DNA of 9,950 bases from Lachnospiraceae bacterium (GCA_024684065.1 JAIKXO010000202.1:1-9950), one strand, 5' to 3'. Positions 1 to 8,090 are shown, counted from the stretch's first letter. Program-made: numbers and translations. Notes: generated by a model from the letters alone, not told the origin.

Positions 1-138
1 TTTGCTTTGCAAATGTCGAATATACACGCAGAGGAAGGGGCTTGTCTCCGCTTCGCTCCGGTCGTTGCTAAACGCGTGCCACCGGCACGCAGCAACCCCG
101 CGTGTTTGGCGCGGGAAACGCTTTAATCAGCGTTTCCC
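1..138. repeat. GC-rich intergenic region with several inverted repeats after the operon
   Basis: No credible gene is seen here. Three perfect inverted repeats are visible. GGGAAACGCT at 113-122 pairs with 129-138 across a 6-nt loop and abuts the stop codon of the last gene. CCCGCG at 97-102 pairs with 110-115, so it competes with the first stem for bases 113-115. GTTGCT at 64-69 with AGCAAC at 91-96 encloses GCGTGCC at 74-80 pairing with 84-90, leaving a 4-nt bulge. On the minus strand none of these is followed by a T tract, so a simple intrinsic terminator for the operon is not shown. On the plus strand the 113-138 hairpin is followed by a T-rich stretch (taatattttct), so it might end a transcript arriving from the left. 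A short palindrome TTTGC-TTT-GCAAA lies at 1-13. The density of palindromes suggests a repeated extragenic element, which is inference. Confidence 0.5.
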
Positions 139-1979
139 TAATATTTTCTCCCCCGGAATACATTATCGGGCGTGTCTTTATCAAAGCTTCCCTCCGAAGA
201 GATAACCTTTAACGGAAGCTCTTCCCCTTTCCGGAGTTTTTCGATCACCCGCATTGCATCTCTTCCGATCAGCGGGGTACACTCCGCGACAAAATCAGCC
301 TCTCCGTTCTGAAGTGCAAGAAGCGCCTCCCTGGTTCCATCGACGGAAAGCATCCTGACATCTTCGCCGGGCTTTATTCCCGCTTCCTTTAAAGCATCTA
401 TCGCACCAAGCATCATATCATCATTATGGCAGAAGACGACATCAAAGTCGTCTCCGTTTTTTTCAAGGTAATCTTTAATTGCCAGATAACCTTCATCCTT
501 TGAGAAATTTCCGTTCAGGCTGGCAATGATACGGCAGTCCGGCCTGTCCTTCATCATTTCCCTGAATCCCCTTCCCCTTCCGATCGCCGGGGAGGATCCC
601 CTGGTTCCGGCTAACTCCAGTATCCTGGTTTCTCCTTTATCCGGCATGTTTTCCGAGATCCAGCGCATGCATCTTGCGCCCTCCTCCACAAAGTCCGCCC
701 CTACAAAAACCGAATAAAGCTCATCATCCAGATTTACCTCACGGTCTGAGAGGATTACCGGTACCCCCTTCTCTTTCGCTCTTTCAAATGCATCCTTCCA
801 GCCGTCTTCCACGATAGGAGACAGGATGATCGCATCCTTCCCCTGTGAAATAAAAGTCTCAAACGCCGACAGCTGCTCCTGCATGTTCCCGCATTCCACA
901 ATATCCAGTTCGATCCCGCTGTCTGAGGCAGCGTCCCTGTAGGACCCCGTATTTGCGCGCCTGAATCCCGTATCTTCATCTATCTGTACATAGCCCACGG
1001 AAACGATATTTTTTTCTCTGACCTCATTTTCCTCTTCAAGATACGATTCTACGGTATCCCCCGTCACCAGGCGGTTTCTTACTATGATCTGCTTCGGTCC
1101 GTCCTTCATCCCGTCAAGGAAACTCGATGCGTATGAGATCGCTTCACGCCCTCCCGTCGGACATACGAGCGTGGCATCAATGATACCCTCCCTTACCATC
1201 TCAATGCCGCCGTCTTTTCCCGAAAATCCGTCAGAACCCATTATCTTTATATCCAGCATTCCGAGCGTTTTAAGGGCAAGTGCCGCTCCGTGAGCCATAT
1301 AATCATTCTGGGTAAGGATGAGGTCAACGTCAGTCAGAAGCTCCTTTCTCTCCAGGAGAATGTCCTCTGTCGCATCCCTTGTCCCTTTCTTTACTATAAG
1401 CTGCCTTACCTCCGTATTGCCGGAAACCGCTTCCTTAAATAAACCGGCTCTCTGCCTCCCGGTAAAATCATCTATCAGTATGTTTAAGATCGTTATCCTT
1501 TCGTCTGCTCCCTTTCCGGTCAGAAGAGGCAGTGCGTCAGCCTCCTTTGCCGCAAGTATCCTGTCATCCACTCCGAAAAAGCAGGTATATTCAAAGCCTT
1601 TGACAGCCCTGTCAAGCAAAAGTACGGGCACCCCCTCATAATATATCTGCTCAACAGGTGTGATAAGCTCTTCTATGTCCACCGGAGAAATGATCAGGAG
1701 CTCAGCCCCGTATTCGATAAGCTCCTTAAGGTCATTCTTTTGTTTTTCCACACTATCACCGGCATCGAGAAAAATAAGCTTAAGTCCTTCATACCTTGCA
1801 GCCTCCGACTCCAGTTCTTTTTTCAGCACCATCCGCCATTCATCGGTCCGGTTCGCAAGAGAGACCCCGATCAGCCTTTTCACCTCTGTCTCCCTGGCCT
1901 GTTCACAGCCGGTGAGCAGAGGAAAAAGCAAAGAACACATTATAAATATAAGCTTTAAAATACTTCGCTTCATTTTCAT
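138..1979 (-). CDS. Lipoprotein with two tandem periplasmic sugar-binding domains, probable receptor for the adjacent two-component system
   Basis: A 613-residue protein. It has a basic N-terminus, a hydrophobic core and lipobox LLTG/C, with lipidated Cys25. Two type-I (LacI/RbsB-like) binding domains follow. Domain 1 (about 33-308) has IGVSLANRTDEWR, a SPVDIEELI strand-helix, LLDRAV and the late NDYMAHGAALALK and MGSDGF motifs. A charged linker (about 313-326) leads to domain 2 (about 326-613), which aligns along its length with the YtfQ of this operon: VGYVQIDEDTGFR, SPIVEDGW, LELAGTRGSS, CHNDDMMLGAIDALKEAG, KPGED. Ordinary family members have one domain and about 300-340 residues. The start at 1979 is chosen because it gives an AAAGGA site 7 nt upstream and a proper signal peptide; the longer reading frame would run into the regulator gene. 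It follows the regulator by 22 nt. By analogy with XylFII, which binds the LytS kinase, a sensory role is inferred; a second transport-binding protein is the alternative. Confidence 0.88.
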   Translation of the reverse strand: MKMKRSILKLIFIMCSLLFPLLTGCEQARETEVKRLIGVSLANRTDEWRMVLKKELESEAARYEGLKLIFLDAGDSVEKQKNDLKELIEYGAELLIISPVDIEELITPVEQIYYEGVPVLLLDRAVKGFEYTCFFGVDDRILAAKEADALPLLTGKGADERITILNILIDDFTGRQRAGLFKEAVSGNTEVRQLIVKKGTRDATEDILLERKELLTDVDLILTQNDYMAHGAALALKTLGMLDIKIMGSDGFSGKDGGIEMVREGIIDATLVCPTGGREAISYASSFLDGMKDGPKQIIVRNRLVTGDTVESYLEEENEVREKNIVSVGYVQIDEDTGFRRANTGSYRDAASDSGIELDIVECGNMQEQLSAFETFISQGKDAIILSPIVEDGWKDAFERAKEKGVPVILSDREVNLDDELYSVFVGADFVEEGARCMRWISENMPDKGETRILELAGTRGSSPAIGRGRGFREMMKDRPDCRIIASLNGNFSKDEGYLAIKDYLEKNGDDFDVVFCHNDDMMLGAIDALKEAGIKPGEDVRMLSVDGTREALLALQNGEADFVAECTPLIGRDAMRVIEKLRKGEELPLKVISSEGSFDKDTPDNVFRGRKY

Positions 1980-1986
1980 AGATAAG

Positions 1987-1992
1987 TCCTTT
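1987..1992 (-). promoter_or_regulatory. Ribosome binding site that fixes the lipoprotein start
   Basis: AAAGGA reads on the minus strand here, 7 nt before the ATG at 1979-1977. A second ATG two codons later (1973-1971) lies 13 nt from the site and is less well placed. No comparable site supports the in-frame ATG near 2114, which lies inside the regulator gene. Confidence 0.7.
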
Positions 1993-2001
1993 ATGATCTG
2001 T

Positions 2002-2784
2002 TCAGGATGGACGTAACCCCCTGCGGTATTCCGCGGGAGACATGCCCGTTTCCTTTTTAAAGGCAGCGCTGAAATAATGCTGTGATGAATATCCGCAGCG
2101 CTCGGCGATCTCATAGATCATTATCTCCTCATCCTTCAAAAGCTCCGCAGCCTTTTTCAGCCGGATCCTCTGAAGATAGCCCTGAAAAGTATCTCCGGTT
2201 TCCTCCCGGAACGTCTTGCTGAGATAGGGTGCCGATACATGAAGATATGCGGCTGTCTCATTCAAAGTCAGCTCCGCATCGCCATAGTTCCCGTTCAGGT
2301 AGGAAAGCGCGGCTCTGATCTTTTCCGAATACGAAGGTCTGTTATCCTCCATACGCTTTAATTTTACATCACTTTCCCCTCTCCAGTCTGAAATTCTTCG
2401 GCTTAACTTTTTTGCGTCGAGGATTCCCCTGACCTTCTCCATCGTTTCTCTGAAGTCCTCTTCGTTGACCGGCTTCAGCAGATAATCCCTTACATGCAGC
2501 CTTATCGCCTGCTGAGCATAGGCAAAATCATCATATCCCGTAACAACCACCACGCAGGCCTCCGGACAGATCCGGTTAAAGCGCTCTATAAACTCAAGGC
2601 CGTTTACGAAGGGCATATTTATATCTACAAAGCAGACGTCCGGCTTATCCTCCATTGCCATGGACAGCGCTTCCTGCCCGTCTTCACAGAGCGCCGACAC
2701 ACAGAATCCGTCCTCCCTTTCCACAAAGCTTTTTAAGCCTTTTCGTATTATCATCTCATCATCAGCTATAAGCACCTTATACAT
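2002..2784 (-). CDS. Response regulator, receiver plus AraC-type DNA-binding domain (YesN family)
   Basis: A 260-residue cytoplasmic transcription factor. The receiver domain (about 1-120) has the acidic pair Asp8/Asp9, phospho-acceptor Asp54 in VDINMP, Thr82 in VTGYDDF and Lys104 in LLKPV, so all the usual catalytic residues are present. A charged linker (about 121-150) leads to a C-terminal AraC/XylS domain (about 155-257) with two helix-turn-helix units: LTLNETAAYLHVSAPYLSK, and IYEIAERCGYSSQHYFS followed by the family tail KKETGMSPAEYRR. The start ATG overlaps the end of the kinase gene by 8 nt, with an AAAGGG site 9 nt upstream, which implies translational coupling. Family knowledge: YesN-type regulators mostly activate nearby sugar-transport operons after phosphorylation by a YesM-type kinase. 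The obvious inferred target is the promoter region upstream of the binding-protein gene at 9190. The exact DNA site is not known. Confidence 0.93.
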   Translation of the reverse strand: MYKVLIADDEMIIRKGLKSFVEREDGFCVSALCEDGQEALSMAMEDKPDVCFVDINMPFVNGLEFIERFNRICPEACVVVVTGYDDFAYAQQAIRLHVRDYLLKPVNEEDFRETMEKVRGILDAKKLSRRISDWRGESDVKLKRMEDNRPSYSEKIRAALSYLNGNYGDAELTLNETAAYLHVSAPYLSKTFREETGDTFQGYLQRIRLKKAAELLKDEEIMIYEIAERCGYSSQHYFSAAFKKETGMSPAEYRRGLRPS

Positions 2785-4519
2785 ATGTCGATTCCCTTTC
2801 CCTAAGCCGGATGACTACCTCGGTAAAAGCTCCCTTCACGCTCTCGATCTCTATATCGAATTCGTCTCCGGCGTAAAGCCGCAGCCGTTCAATAATATAA
2901 GTCATTCCAAAACTGCCCGTTCCGCCCTCCCTGATCGACACAATGCTCTCTCTGAGGGAAGACAGTTTTTCCCTTGACAGACCCGCTCCCGTATCATAAA
3001 CGCTGAGTATCAGCTCCTCACCCTGTTTTTTTGCATTGACGCTTATACGGCCTCCGCCTTTCTTGAGCTTGATCCCATGATAGATTGAATTCTCCACAAG
3101 CGGCTGTAAAATAAGCTTCGGGATCACCATTTCAAGGCAATCCCCGCTTACATTTATATCATACGTAAGTTTATCTCCGTATCTTACGCTCTGGATATAC
3201 AGATAATTGGTCACATGCCCTATCTCTTCCTTTACCGTGATAAAATCCTTACCCTGGGACAGGCCCAGCCGGAACATGTTTGTCAGGGCCTCAACCATCT
3301 TAACAACATCATCCGCCTGATGCTCCCTGGCCATCCAGTTAATGGTATCCAGGGTATTATACAGAAAATGGGGCTTTATCTGCTCCTGCAGGCTTTTCAG
3401 CCTTGCCGTGAGCGCTCTCTGTTTTTCGGTCTGTATCTCCTCCATCATAATGTTCATCCGTTCGAGCATATGATCAAAAGTCCTGCCGAGCATTCCGATC
3501 TCATCCTGATATTTCAGGTCAGCCCGCACACTGAGGTCTCCCTTTTCCACCAGCCGCATTTTGGTTATAAGCTTCTGGATCGGATCATCAAAGGAATCCG
3601 CCAGCTTTATCGAAATCATGATCGCTGCGGCAAGCACCACTACAGTTATAAGCGCCAGGATCAGATACATCCTTATCATATTTTGTTTCTGCTCATATAA
3701 CGACGTCACGCTGATGAAATTCCAGTCCGTGCTCTTGCTTTTATAAGCGCTTACGAGATACTCGTCTCCCTGTATAAGAACCTTTTCCTGCTTACCGCTT
3801 TCAAGAAAAAGACAGCGTCCGTCCAGTCTGTATACAACCGGATTTACCGGCGTGTACACTATAGCCCCCTTTTCATCCGTTACAAACACGAAACTGTCCG
3901 ACGATACTGCAACGGATTCGATCAGGGTCTGAAACACGTCTTTTTTAATGTCCATGAGAATGACGGCGTTTATTCCGTTTACCCGCCCGGTACCCAGTAT
4001 GGAAAATATCTTATCGGCACTATAGGCTTTATTGGTAATGATCACTTTATTTTCCGAAGCGTTTAAGACGGTAAGCCCGTCAGGATTTCCTATCGCCTCC
4101 TGAAACCATTTTTCTTCCGATACCGGATCTCTTGAAATGCGCTCCATACCGGTTCCGATAAACCGGTCCGATTCATCTGCAAGAGCGATGCCGACTATTT
4201 CGGGATACCCCGACATTACCTCCTCGTGCCTTCTTATCATCAATGCCTCCGCATTCGCAAGAGAGGCTTCGCGCTCCATCGCTTCGATAAGATACATCAT
4301 CAGCTCGTGATAGACATCGATATACACGTCCATCGCCTCGCCTGCCTGACTTGCCGACCTCGCCGCAAATTCAGCCATGTCCTTCCTGATGTCCTTCGCC
4401 ATTCTGTTTGTGGCAAAAATCGACAGAAAAAGAAGAGGGATGATCGAGATCAGGCAATAACTCCATATCAGTTTACTTCTGAGCTTCATTCGAGACAGGC
4501 TTTTGCAGAGGCTTTGCAT
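2777..4519 (-). CDS. Membrane sensor histidine kinase with Cache-like ectodomain, HAMP and His_kinase/HATPase domains (YesM/LytS family)
   Basis: A 580-residue inner-membrane kinase. TM1 (about 17-37) and TM2 (about 284-306) flank an extracellular region of some 245 residues with a dCache-like pattern: EEKWFQEA, then VILMDIKKD, then FVFVTDEKGAIVYTP. A HAMP segment (about 308-360) and a coiled linker precede the kinase core. The phospho-acceptor is His384 in QIKPHFLYNTL, the hallmark of this family. The ATP-binding domain shows the N box QPLVENSIYHG (Asn477), the G1 box DTGAG (509-513) and a later GSFGM (535-539). Every key catalytic element is present. The start at 4519 is 7 nt after the permease stop; its best ribosome site, AAAGG, is about 11 nt away, so initiation may depend on coupling. 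It should phosphorylate the overlapping regulator. Direct sensing by the ectodomain or sensing through the tandem-domain lipoprotein are both possible; the latter is inferred from context. Confidence 0.93.
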   Translation of the reverse strand: MQSLCKSLSRMKLRSKLIWSYCLISIIPLLFLSIFATNRMAKDIRKDMAEFAARSASQAGEAMDVYIDVYHELMMYLIEAMEREASLANAEALMIRRHEEVMSGYPEIVGIALADESDRFIGTGMERISRDPVSEEKWFQEAIGNPDGLTVLNASENKVIITNKAYSADKIFSILGTGRVNGINAVILMDIKKDVFQTLIESVAVSSDSFVFVTDEKGAIVYTPVNPVVYRLDGRCLFLESGKQEKVLIQGDEYLVSAYKSKSTDWNFISVTSLYEQKQNMIRMYLILALITVVVLAAAIMISIKLADSFDDPIQKLITKMRLVEKGDLSVRADLKYQDEIGMLGRTFDHMLERMNIMMEEIQTEKQRALTARLKSLQEQIKPHFLYNTLDTINWMAREHQADDVVKMVEALTNMFRLGLSQGKDFITVKEEIGHVTNYLYIQSVRYGDKLTYDINVSGDCLEMVIPKLILQPLVENSIYHGIKLKKGGGRISVNAKKQGEELILSVYDTGAGLSREKLSSLRESIVSIREGGTGSFGMTYIIERLRLYAGDEFDIEIESVKGAFTEVVIRLRERESTYV

Positions 4520-4526
4520 TCTTAAT

Positions 4527-5516
4527 TTAACCTTTCCCTTTTTGTTTATCCGCTCTTATGGAAATGATCCTCTGTAGCACGATAAACAGACATAATAAGG
4601 CGGCTATCGTAACTCTGGTCCACCAGGCGTTCAGATTCTGATAGGTTACGATGGTCTGGATCACGCCCTGGATCAGGACGCCAATGACCGAACCCAGAAC
4701 ATTTCCGACTCCTCCTGTAAGGAGCGTTCCTCCGATGACCGCCGATGAGATCGCGTCAAGCTCCATTCCCATATTCTGAAGCGAATATCCCGCCAGGGTA
4801 TAAAAGCTGAAGATGATCCCTCCGAGAGCCGCACAGAAGCTTGAGATCATATAGACCCCGATCTTCACCCATTTGACGTTCAGTCCCATATAACCTGCGC
4901 TCAGCTCATTGCTGCCGACAGCGTAGACCGTTCTTCCGAACCTAGTATATTTTAACACATAATACGCAAGGCAGACCATAATAAGAGCAAGAAAGACGTA
5001 CAGATAAAGCTTGGCATTTGTTCTGCCTATCTTAAAGCTGATCTTGTTAAGAGCCGCCGACTTATAGAACTCATTTTCGATAGGAATGGACACGGTGCTT
5101 ACAACGGCGCACATGCCTCTGAGCAGGAACTGTGATGCGAGAGTGATGATGAAAGGCTGGATCCTGTATTCCTGTACACAGTATCCGATAAGGAATCCGT
5201 TTAACAGTCCGATCAGCAGAGCAAGTGGAATGACAACAAGCGCAGACCATCCTTTCTGCAGGAGGTATGCGGAAAACACGCAGGTAAAGGCAACTACCGA
5301 AGACACCGAAATGTCGATCCCTCCTGTCAGGAGGACAAAGGTAATGCCGACCGCCACAACGATAAGATACGCATTATCGTTAAAAAGGTTTAAAAAAGTG
5401 GCAACACTTCCAAAATGGTCATAAACCACAGAGCCTGTAATAAACATGAAAACAAAAAGAATACAGGCGATTATCAGGGAAATATTCTCGATTTTAAGAC
5501 TTTTCTTTACTTTCAT
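4527..5516 (-). CDS. yjfF: Galactofuranose ABC transporter permease YjfF
   Basis: A 329-residue integral membrane protein of the BPD_transp_2 (RbsC-like) permease family, one half of the membrane channel with YtfT. It shows the family signature LTGGIDISVSS (63-73), many hydrophobic helices, the cytoplasmic coupling-loop region YTRFGRTVYAVGSNELSAG (190-208), the stretch MELDAISSAVIGGTLLTGG (251-269) and a near-C-terminal NAWWTR followed by FIVLQR. These agree with my recollection of E. coli YjfF (AFIITLAG, QVYAIGGN, VELDAIASVVIGG, SSWWTK), which supports orthology rather than a generic ribose permease. Its ATG overlaps the ytfT stop by one base (TAATG), with an AAGGAGG site upstream, and the two are surely cotranslated. 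Length is normal for the family and nothing looks broken. The substrate assignment rests on family similarity, not on any test. Confidence 0.9.
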   Translation of the reverse strand: MKVKKSLKIENISLIIACILFVFMFITGSVVYDHFGSVATFLNLFNDNAYLIVVAVGITFVLLTGGIDISVSSVVAFTCVFSAYLLQKGWSALVVIPLALLIGLLNGFLIGYCVQEYRIQPFIITLASQFLLRGMCAVVSTVSIPIENEFYKSAALNKISFKIGRTNAKLYLYVFLALIMVCLAYYVLKYTRFGRTVYAVGSNELSAGYMGLNVKWVKIGVYMISSFCAALGGIIFSFYTLAGYSLQNMGMELDAISSAVIGGTLLTGGVGNVLGSVIGVLIQGVIQTIVTYQNLNAWWTRVTIAALLCLFIVLQRIISIRADKQKGKG

Positions 5517-6541
5517 TATGCCTGCGCCTCCTTCTTTTTATTACAGGCAAAAAGCCCTTTCATCCTGTCCATGAATGACTGTGACTGGATCAGACAGACT
5601 ATGATAACGATAACGGCTTTGGCTACCCTTGTTAACTCCGGAGCAACGCCAAAAGCATAGATCGTTGTCGATATCGTCTGAACGATCAATGCGCCGATCA
5701 CGCTTGAAACGATTGAAAACCGCCCTCCCGAAAGCGAGGTCCCGCCGATTGCCACCGAAAGGATCCCGTCCATTTCTATCATCAGGCCGCAGTTATTGCA
5801 GTCTGCTCCTTTTATTCCCGCACTTTCGATGAGCCCGGCCAGAGCCGCCGTAAGGCCGCAGAGGATATAGATGATCCAGAGGTTTTTTTCAACCCTGATA
5901 CCCGCTAACCGGCTGGAGTCCGGGTTGACACCGATCGACTCCACCTGCATCCCGAAAGCTGTACGCTTTGTCAGAATAAGGAACAGGGCCACAACGCCTG
6001 CCGCTATAAACATGGGAGCCGGGAGTCCGAGGATATAGCCCCCGCTTATGCTGTAATATGACTCCGAGGTGATCGTTACGATCTTTCCGTCCGCTATAAG
6101 CTGGGCGATGCCCCGTCCCGCAGTCAGCAGGATCATCGTCGCCACCATGGGCTGGACTTTGAGCTTTGCTATCATAAAGCCGTTCCAGGCCCCGCATATT
6201 GCGCCTGCAAGAAGAGCGATGAGAACCGCGGAAAAAACATTGCCGGAAAGTCCGGGAAGGATCCTTTCATCTACTACGGAGCAGGCGATCGCTCCGGAAA
6301 TCGCCATTACAGACCCGACGGAAATATCGGTTCCCCCCGTTCCGAGTGCCATGGTCATGCCTGCCGCAAGGATCGCATAGCGGCTCCCGTTTCTCAAAAT
6401 ATCAATAAGCCTTCCGTAAAAATGCCCGTCCACTATTGTGATCTTAAAAAAATCTCCTCCCGATATGACCCCGCATATAAGAATGATAGCGACAAGCACA
6501 CAGAAGGGTTTAAATTCCATTTTCTGTGCAATCTTCTTCAT
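5516..6541 (-). CDS. ytfT: Galactofuranose ABC transporter permease YtfT
   Basis: A 341-residue membrane permease, partner of YjfF. Landmarks are an N-terminal helix (about 12-27), the motif VDGHFYGRLIDILR (37-50), the signature GTGGTDISVGS (67-77), KVQPMVATMILLTAGRGIAQL (beginning near 128), the coupling-loop stretch TKRTAFGMQVESIGVN (191-206), IKGADCNNCGL (243-253) and GGTSLSGGRF (266-275), ending in a Lys-rich cytoplasmic tail. The IDIL, KxQPxVATxIL, RGADANN-like and SLMGGRFN-like positions match what I recall of E. coli YtfT and are not shared with YjfF, so the two permeases can be told apart. The start codon overlaps the ytfR stop by 4 nt (ATGA), with a GGGAGAGG site about 8 nt upstream. 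One difference from the usual signature is Thr for Ile in GGTDIS; it is probably neutral. Confidence 0.9.
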   Translation of the reverse strand: MKKIAQKMEFKPFCVLVAIILICGVISGGDFFKITIVDGHFYGRLIDILRNGSRYAILAAGMTMALGTGGTDISVGSVMAISGAIACSVVDERILPGLSGNVFSAVLIALLAGAICGAWNGFMIAKLKVQPMVATMILLTAGRGIAQLIADGKIVTITSESYYSISGGYILGLPAPMFIAAGVVALFLILTKRTAFGMQVESIGVNPDSSRLAGIRVEKNLWIIYILCGLTAALAGLIESAGIKGADCNNCGLMIEMDGILSVAIGGTSLSGGRFSIVSSVIGALIVQTISTTIYAFGVAPELTRVAKAVIVIIVCLIQSQSFMDRMKGLFACNKKKEAQA

Positions 6542-8040
6542 ACGTTTTCCTCTCCCGCTATCTGCTTCATGATAGCGCTCTGGCTTATCTCGTCTCCGGA
6601 TAGTTCGCCTACTATTTTTTTGTCTCTCAGAACGAACATTTTAGTGCAGCATCTTTCCATTTCCTCAAACTCCGATGAAATAAAGACGCAGCTCATGCCG
6701 TTTTTTGCTAGTTCAACCACGGTTTTCTGTATCTCGGCCTTTGCTCCTATATCAATACCTCTTGTAGGTTCATCAAGTATCAAAAGCCTGGGCTTTGTGG
6801 CAAGCCATCTGGCCAACAATACCTTTTGCTGGTTTCCTCCTGAAAGATTTTTTATTTTCTGGTCGGCGGACGGGGTTTTTATGTCCAGCTCCCTTATCAG
6901 ACTTTCAGCGATCTCATCAGCTTCCTTCTTTGATATTTTTCGCAGTATGCCTCTTTTGCTCTGTAACGCTATGATTATATTTTCCCTTATGGAAAGGTCT
7001 CCGATTATTCCTTCTTTTTTTCTGTCCTCAGGACAAAAAGCTATGTCATTCAGGATCGCATCCAGCGGACTGTTTATCTGAACCTCTTTTTTATCTATCA
7101 GGGTTGTTCCCGAAAGCTTTTTATCGGCGCCGAATATGAGCCTTGCCATCTCGCTCCTTCCCGAGCCGAGAAGACCTGAAAACCCGGTAACCTCTCCTTT
7201 CCCGACCGATATATTTACATCCGAGATCTCGCCCGTGGAACCATGTGAGATCCTGAGAAGCTCTTCTCTGTCCGTCTGCCCGGAAGAGAGCTTCGGAATG
7301 GCTTCCAAAGACTCGTAGTCCTTTCCGATCATTTTCCCCACCAGCTCGATCATGGGCAGCTTTTCCGCTTCATAGGTGCCGACATAGGTGCCGTTTCTGA
7401 GTACGGTAATGCGGTCCGAAACCTCATATACCTGATCAAGAAAATGTGTTACAAAAATAATACCCATTCCGCGTTCTCTGAGCATCCGCATAATGGCAAA
7501 CAGCTTATTCACTTCCTGCGTGGACAGGCTGGAGGTGGGCTCATCCAGGATAAGGACCTTTGCCTTTACGTCCACTGCCCTTGCGATAGCTATCATCTGC
7601 TGTACTGCTACAGGATAATTGTCGAGCCTTTCCTCTACATTTATGGACAGGTCAAAATCCTTTAAGAGTTCGCCGGCCTTTTCGTTTACGCTTTTCCAGT
7701 CGATCCGTCTGCCCTTCCTGGGTTCCCTGCCTATAAAAACATTTTCCGCCACCGAAAGATCCGGGCACAGATTGACCTCCTGATATACGGTGCTTATTCC
7801 GGCATTCTGGGCATCTATCGGGCTTTTAGGCGAGATTTCCGCTCCGTCCATGAGAATAGTCCCTGAATCCTTTGGCTCTACACCGGTCAGCACCTTGATC
7901 AGTGTTGACTTTCCGGCTCCGTTCTCTCCCAAAAGCGCGTGGATCTCTCCCGATCTCAGAGAGAACTCTACATCATTCAATGCCTGGACACCCGGAAATT
8001 CTTTATTGATATGTTCCATGCATAATATATTATTCCCCAT
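6538..8040 (-). CDS. ytfR: Galactofuranose ABC transporter ATP-binding protein YtfR, two fused nucleotide-binding domains
   Basis: A 500-residue cytoplasmic ATPase of the RbsA/MglA/YtfR class that energises import through YtfT-YjfF. NBD1 (about 5-240) has Walker A GENGAGKST (38-46), Q loop YQEVN (86-90), a degenerate signature YPVAVQQ (142-148), Walker B LILDEP (163-168) and His199 of the H loop (FVTH). NBD2 (about 255-495) has a degenerate Walker A GLLGSGRSE (289-297; Arg replaces the Lys), signature LSGGNQQK (399-406) and Walker B LILDEP (420-425). Thus one composite ATP site (Walker A of NBD1 with LSGGN of NBD2) is intact and the other is degenerate, as is normal for this class. The start at 8040 has GGGAG 5 nt upstream and follows a strong stem-loop. 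It is translationally coupled to ytfT. Sugar specificity is taken from its neighbours, since the ATPase alone would not reveal it. Confidence 0.92.
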   Translation of the reverse strand: MGNNILCMEHINKEFPGVQALNDVEFSLRSGEIHALLGENGAGKSTLIKVLTGVEPKDSGTILMDGAEISPKSPIDAQNAGISTVYQEVNLCPDLSVAENVFIGREPRKGRRIDWKSVNEKAGELLKDFDLSINVEERLDNYPVAVQQMIAIARAVDVKAKVLILDEPTSSLSTQEVNKLFAIMRMLRERGMGIIFVTHFLDQVYEVSDRITVLRNGTYVGTYEAEKLPMIELVGKMIGKDYESLEAIPKLSSGQTDREELLRISHGSTGEISDVNISVGKGEVTGFSGLLGSGRSEMARLIFGADKKLSGTTLIDKKEVQINSPLDAILNDIAFCPEDRKKEGIIGDLSIRENIIIALQSKRGILRKISKKEADEIAESLIRELDIKTPSADQKIKNLSGGNQQKVLLARWLATKPRLLILDEPTRGIDIGAKAEIQKTVVELAKNGMSCVFISSEFEEMERCCTKMFVLRDKKIVGELSGDEISQSAIMKQIAGEENV

Positions 8041-8090
8041 GCTTTCTCCCTTTTGTCCTGAATTGTTGATTCTTATGCTTTTCAGGCCGA

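Noticed and set aside
113..138. The 10-bp hairpin as an intrinsic terminator of the operon
   Set aside because: On the minus strand it is followed by GC-rich sequence rather than a T run, so it does not meet the usual definition.
1..138. CRISPR array or direct-repeat array at the left end
   Set aside because: There are inverted repeats but no regularly spaced identical direct repeats.
1318..2016. Plus-strand open frames opposite the lipoprotein gene, and others opposite every gene of the operon
   Set aside because: They are Ser/Pro-rich antisense shadows with no recognisable motif or ribosome site, and the minus strand carries clear conserved proteins.
6538..8040. Arg in place of the Walker A Lys in the second ATPase domain and a degenerate signature in the first, considered as inactivation
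   Set aside because: This asymmetric pattern is typical of RbsA/MglA-class double ATPases, and one complete composite site remains.
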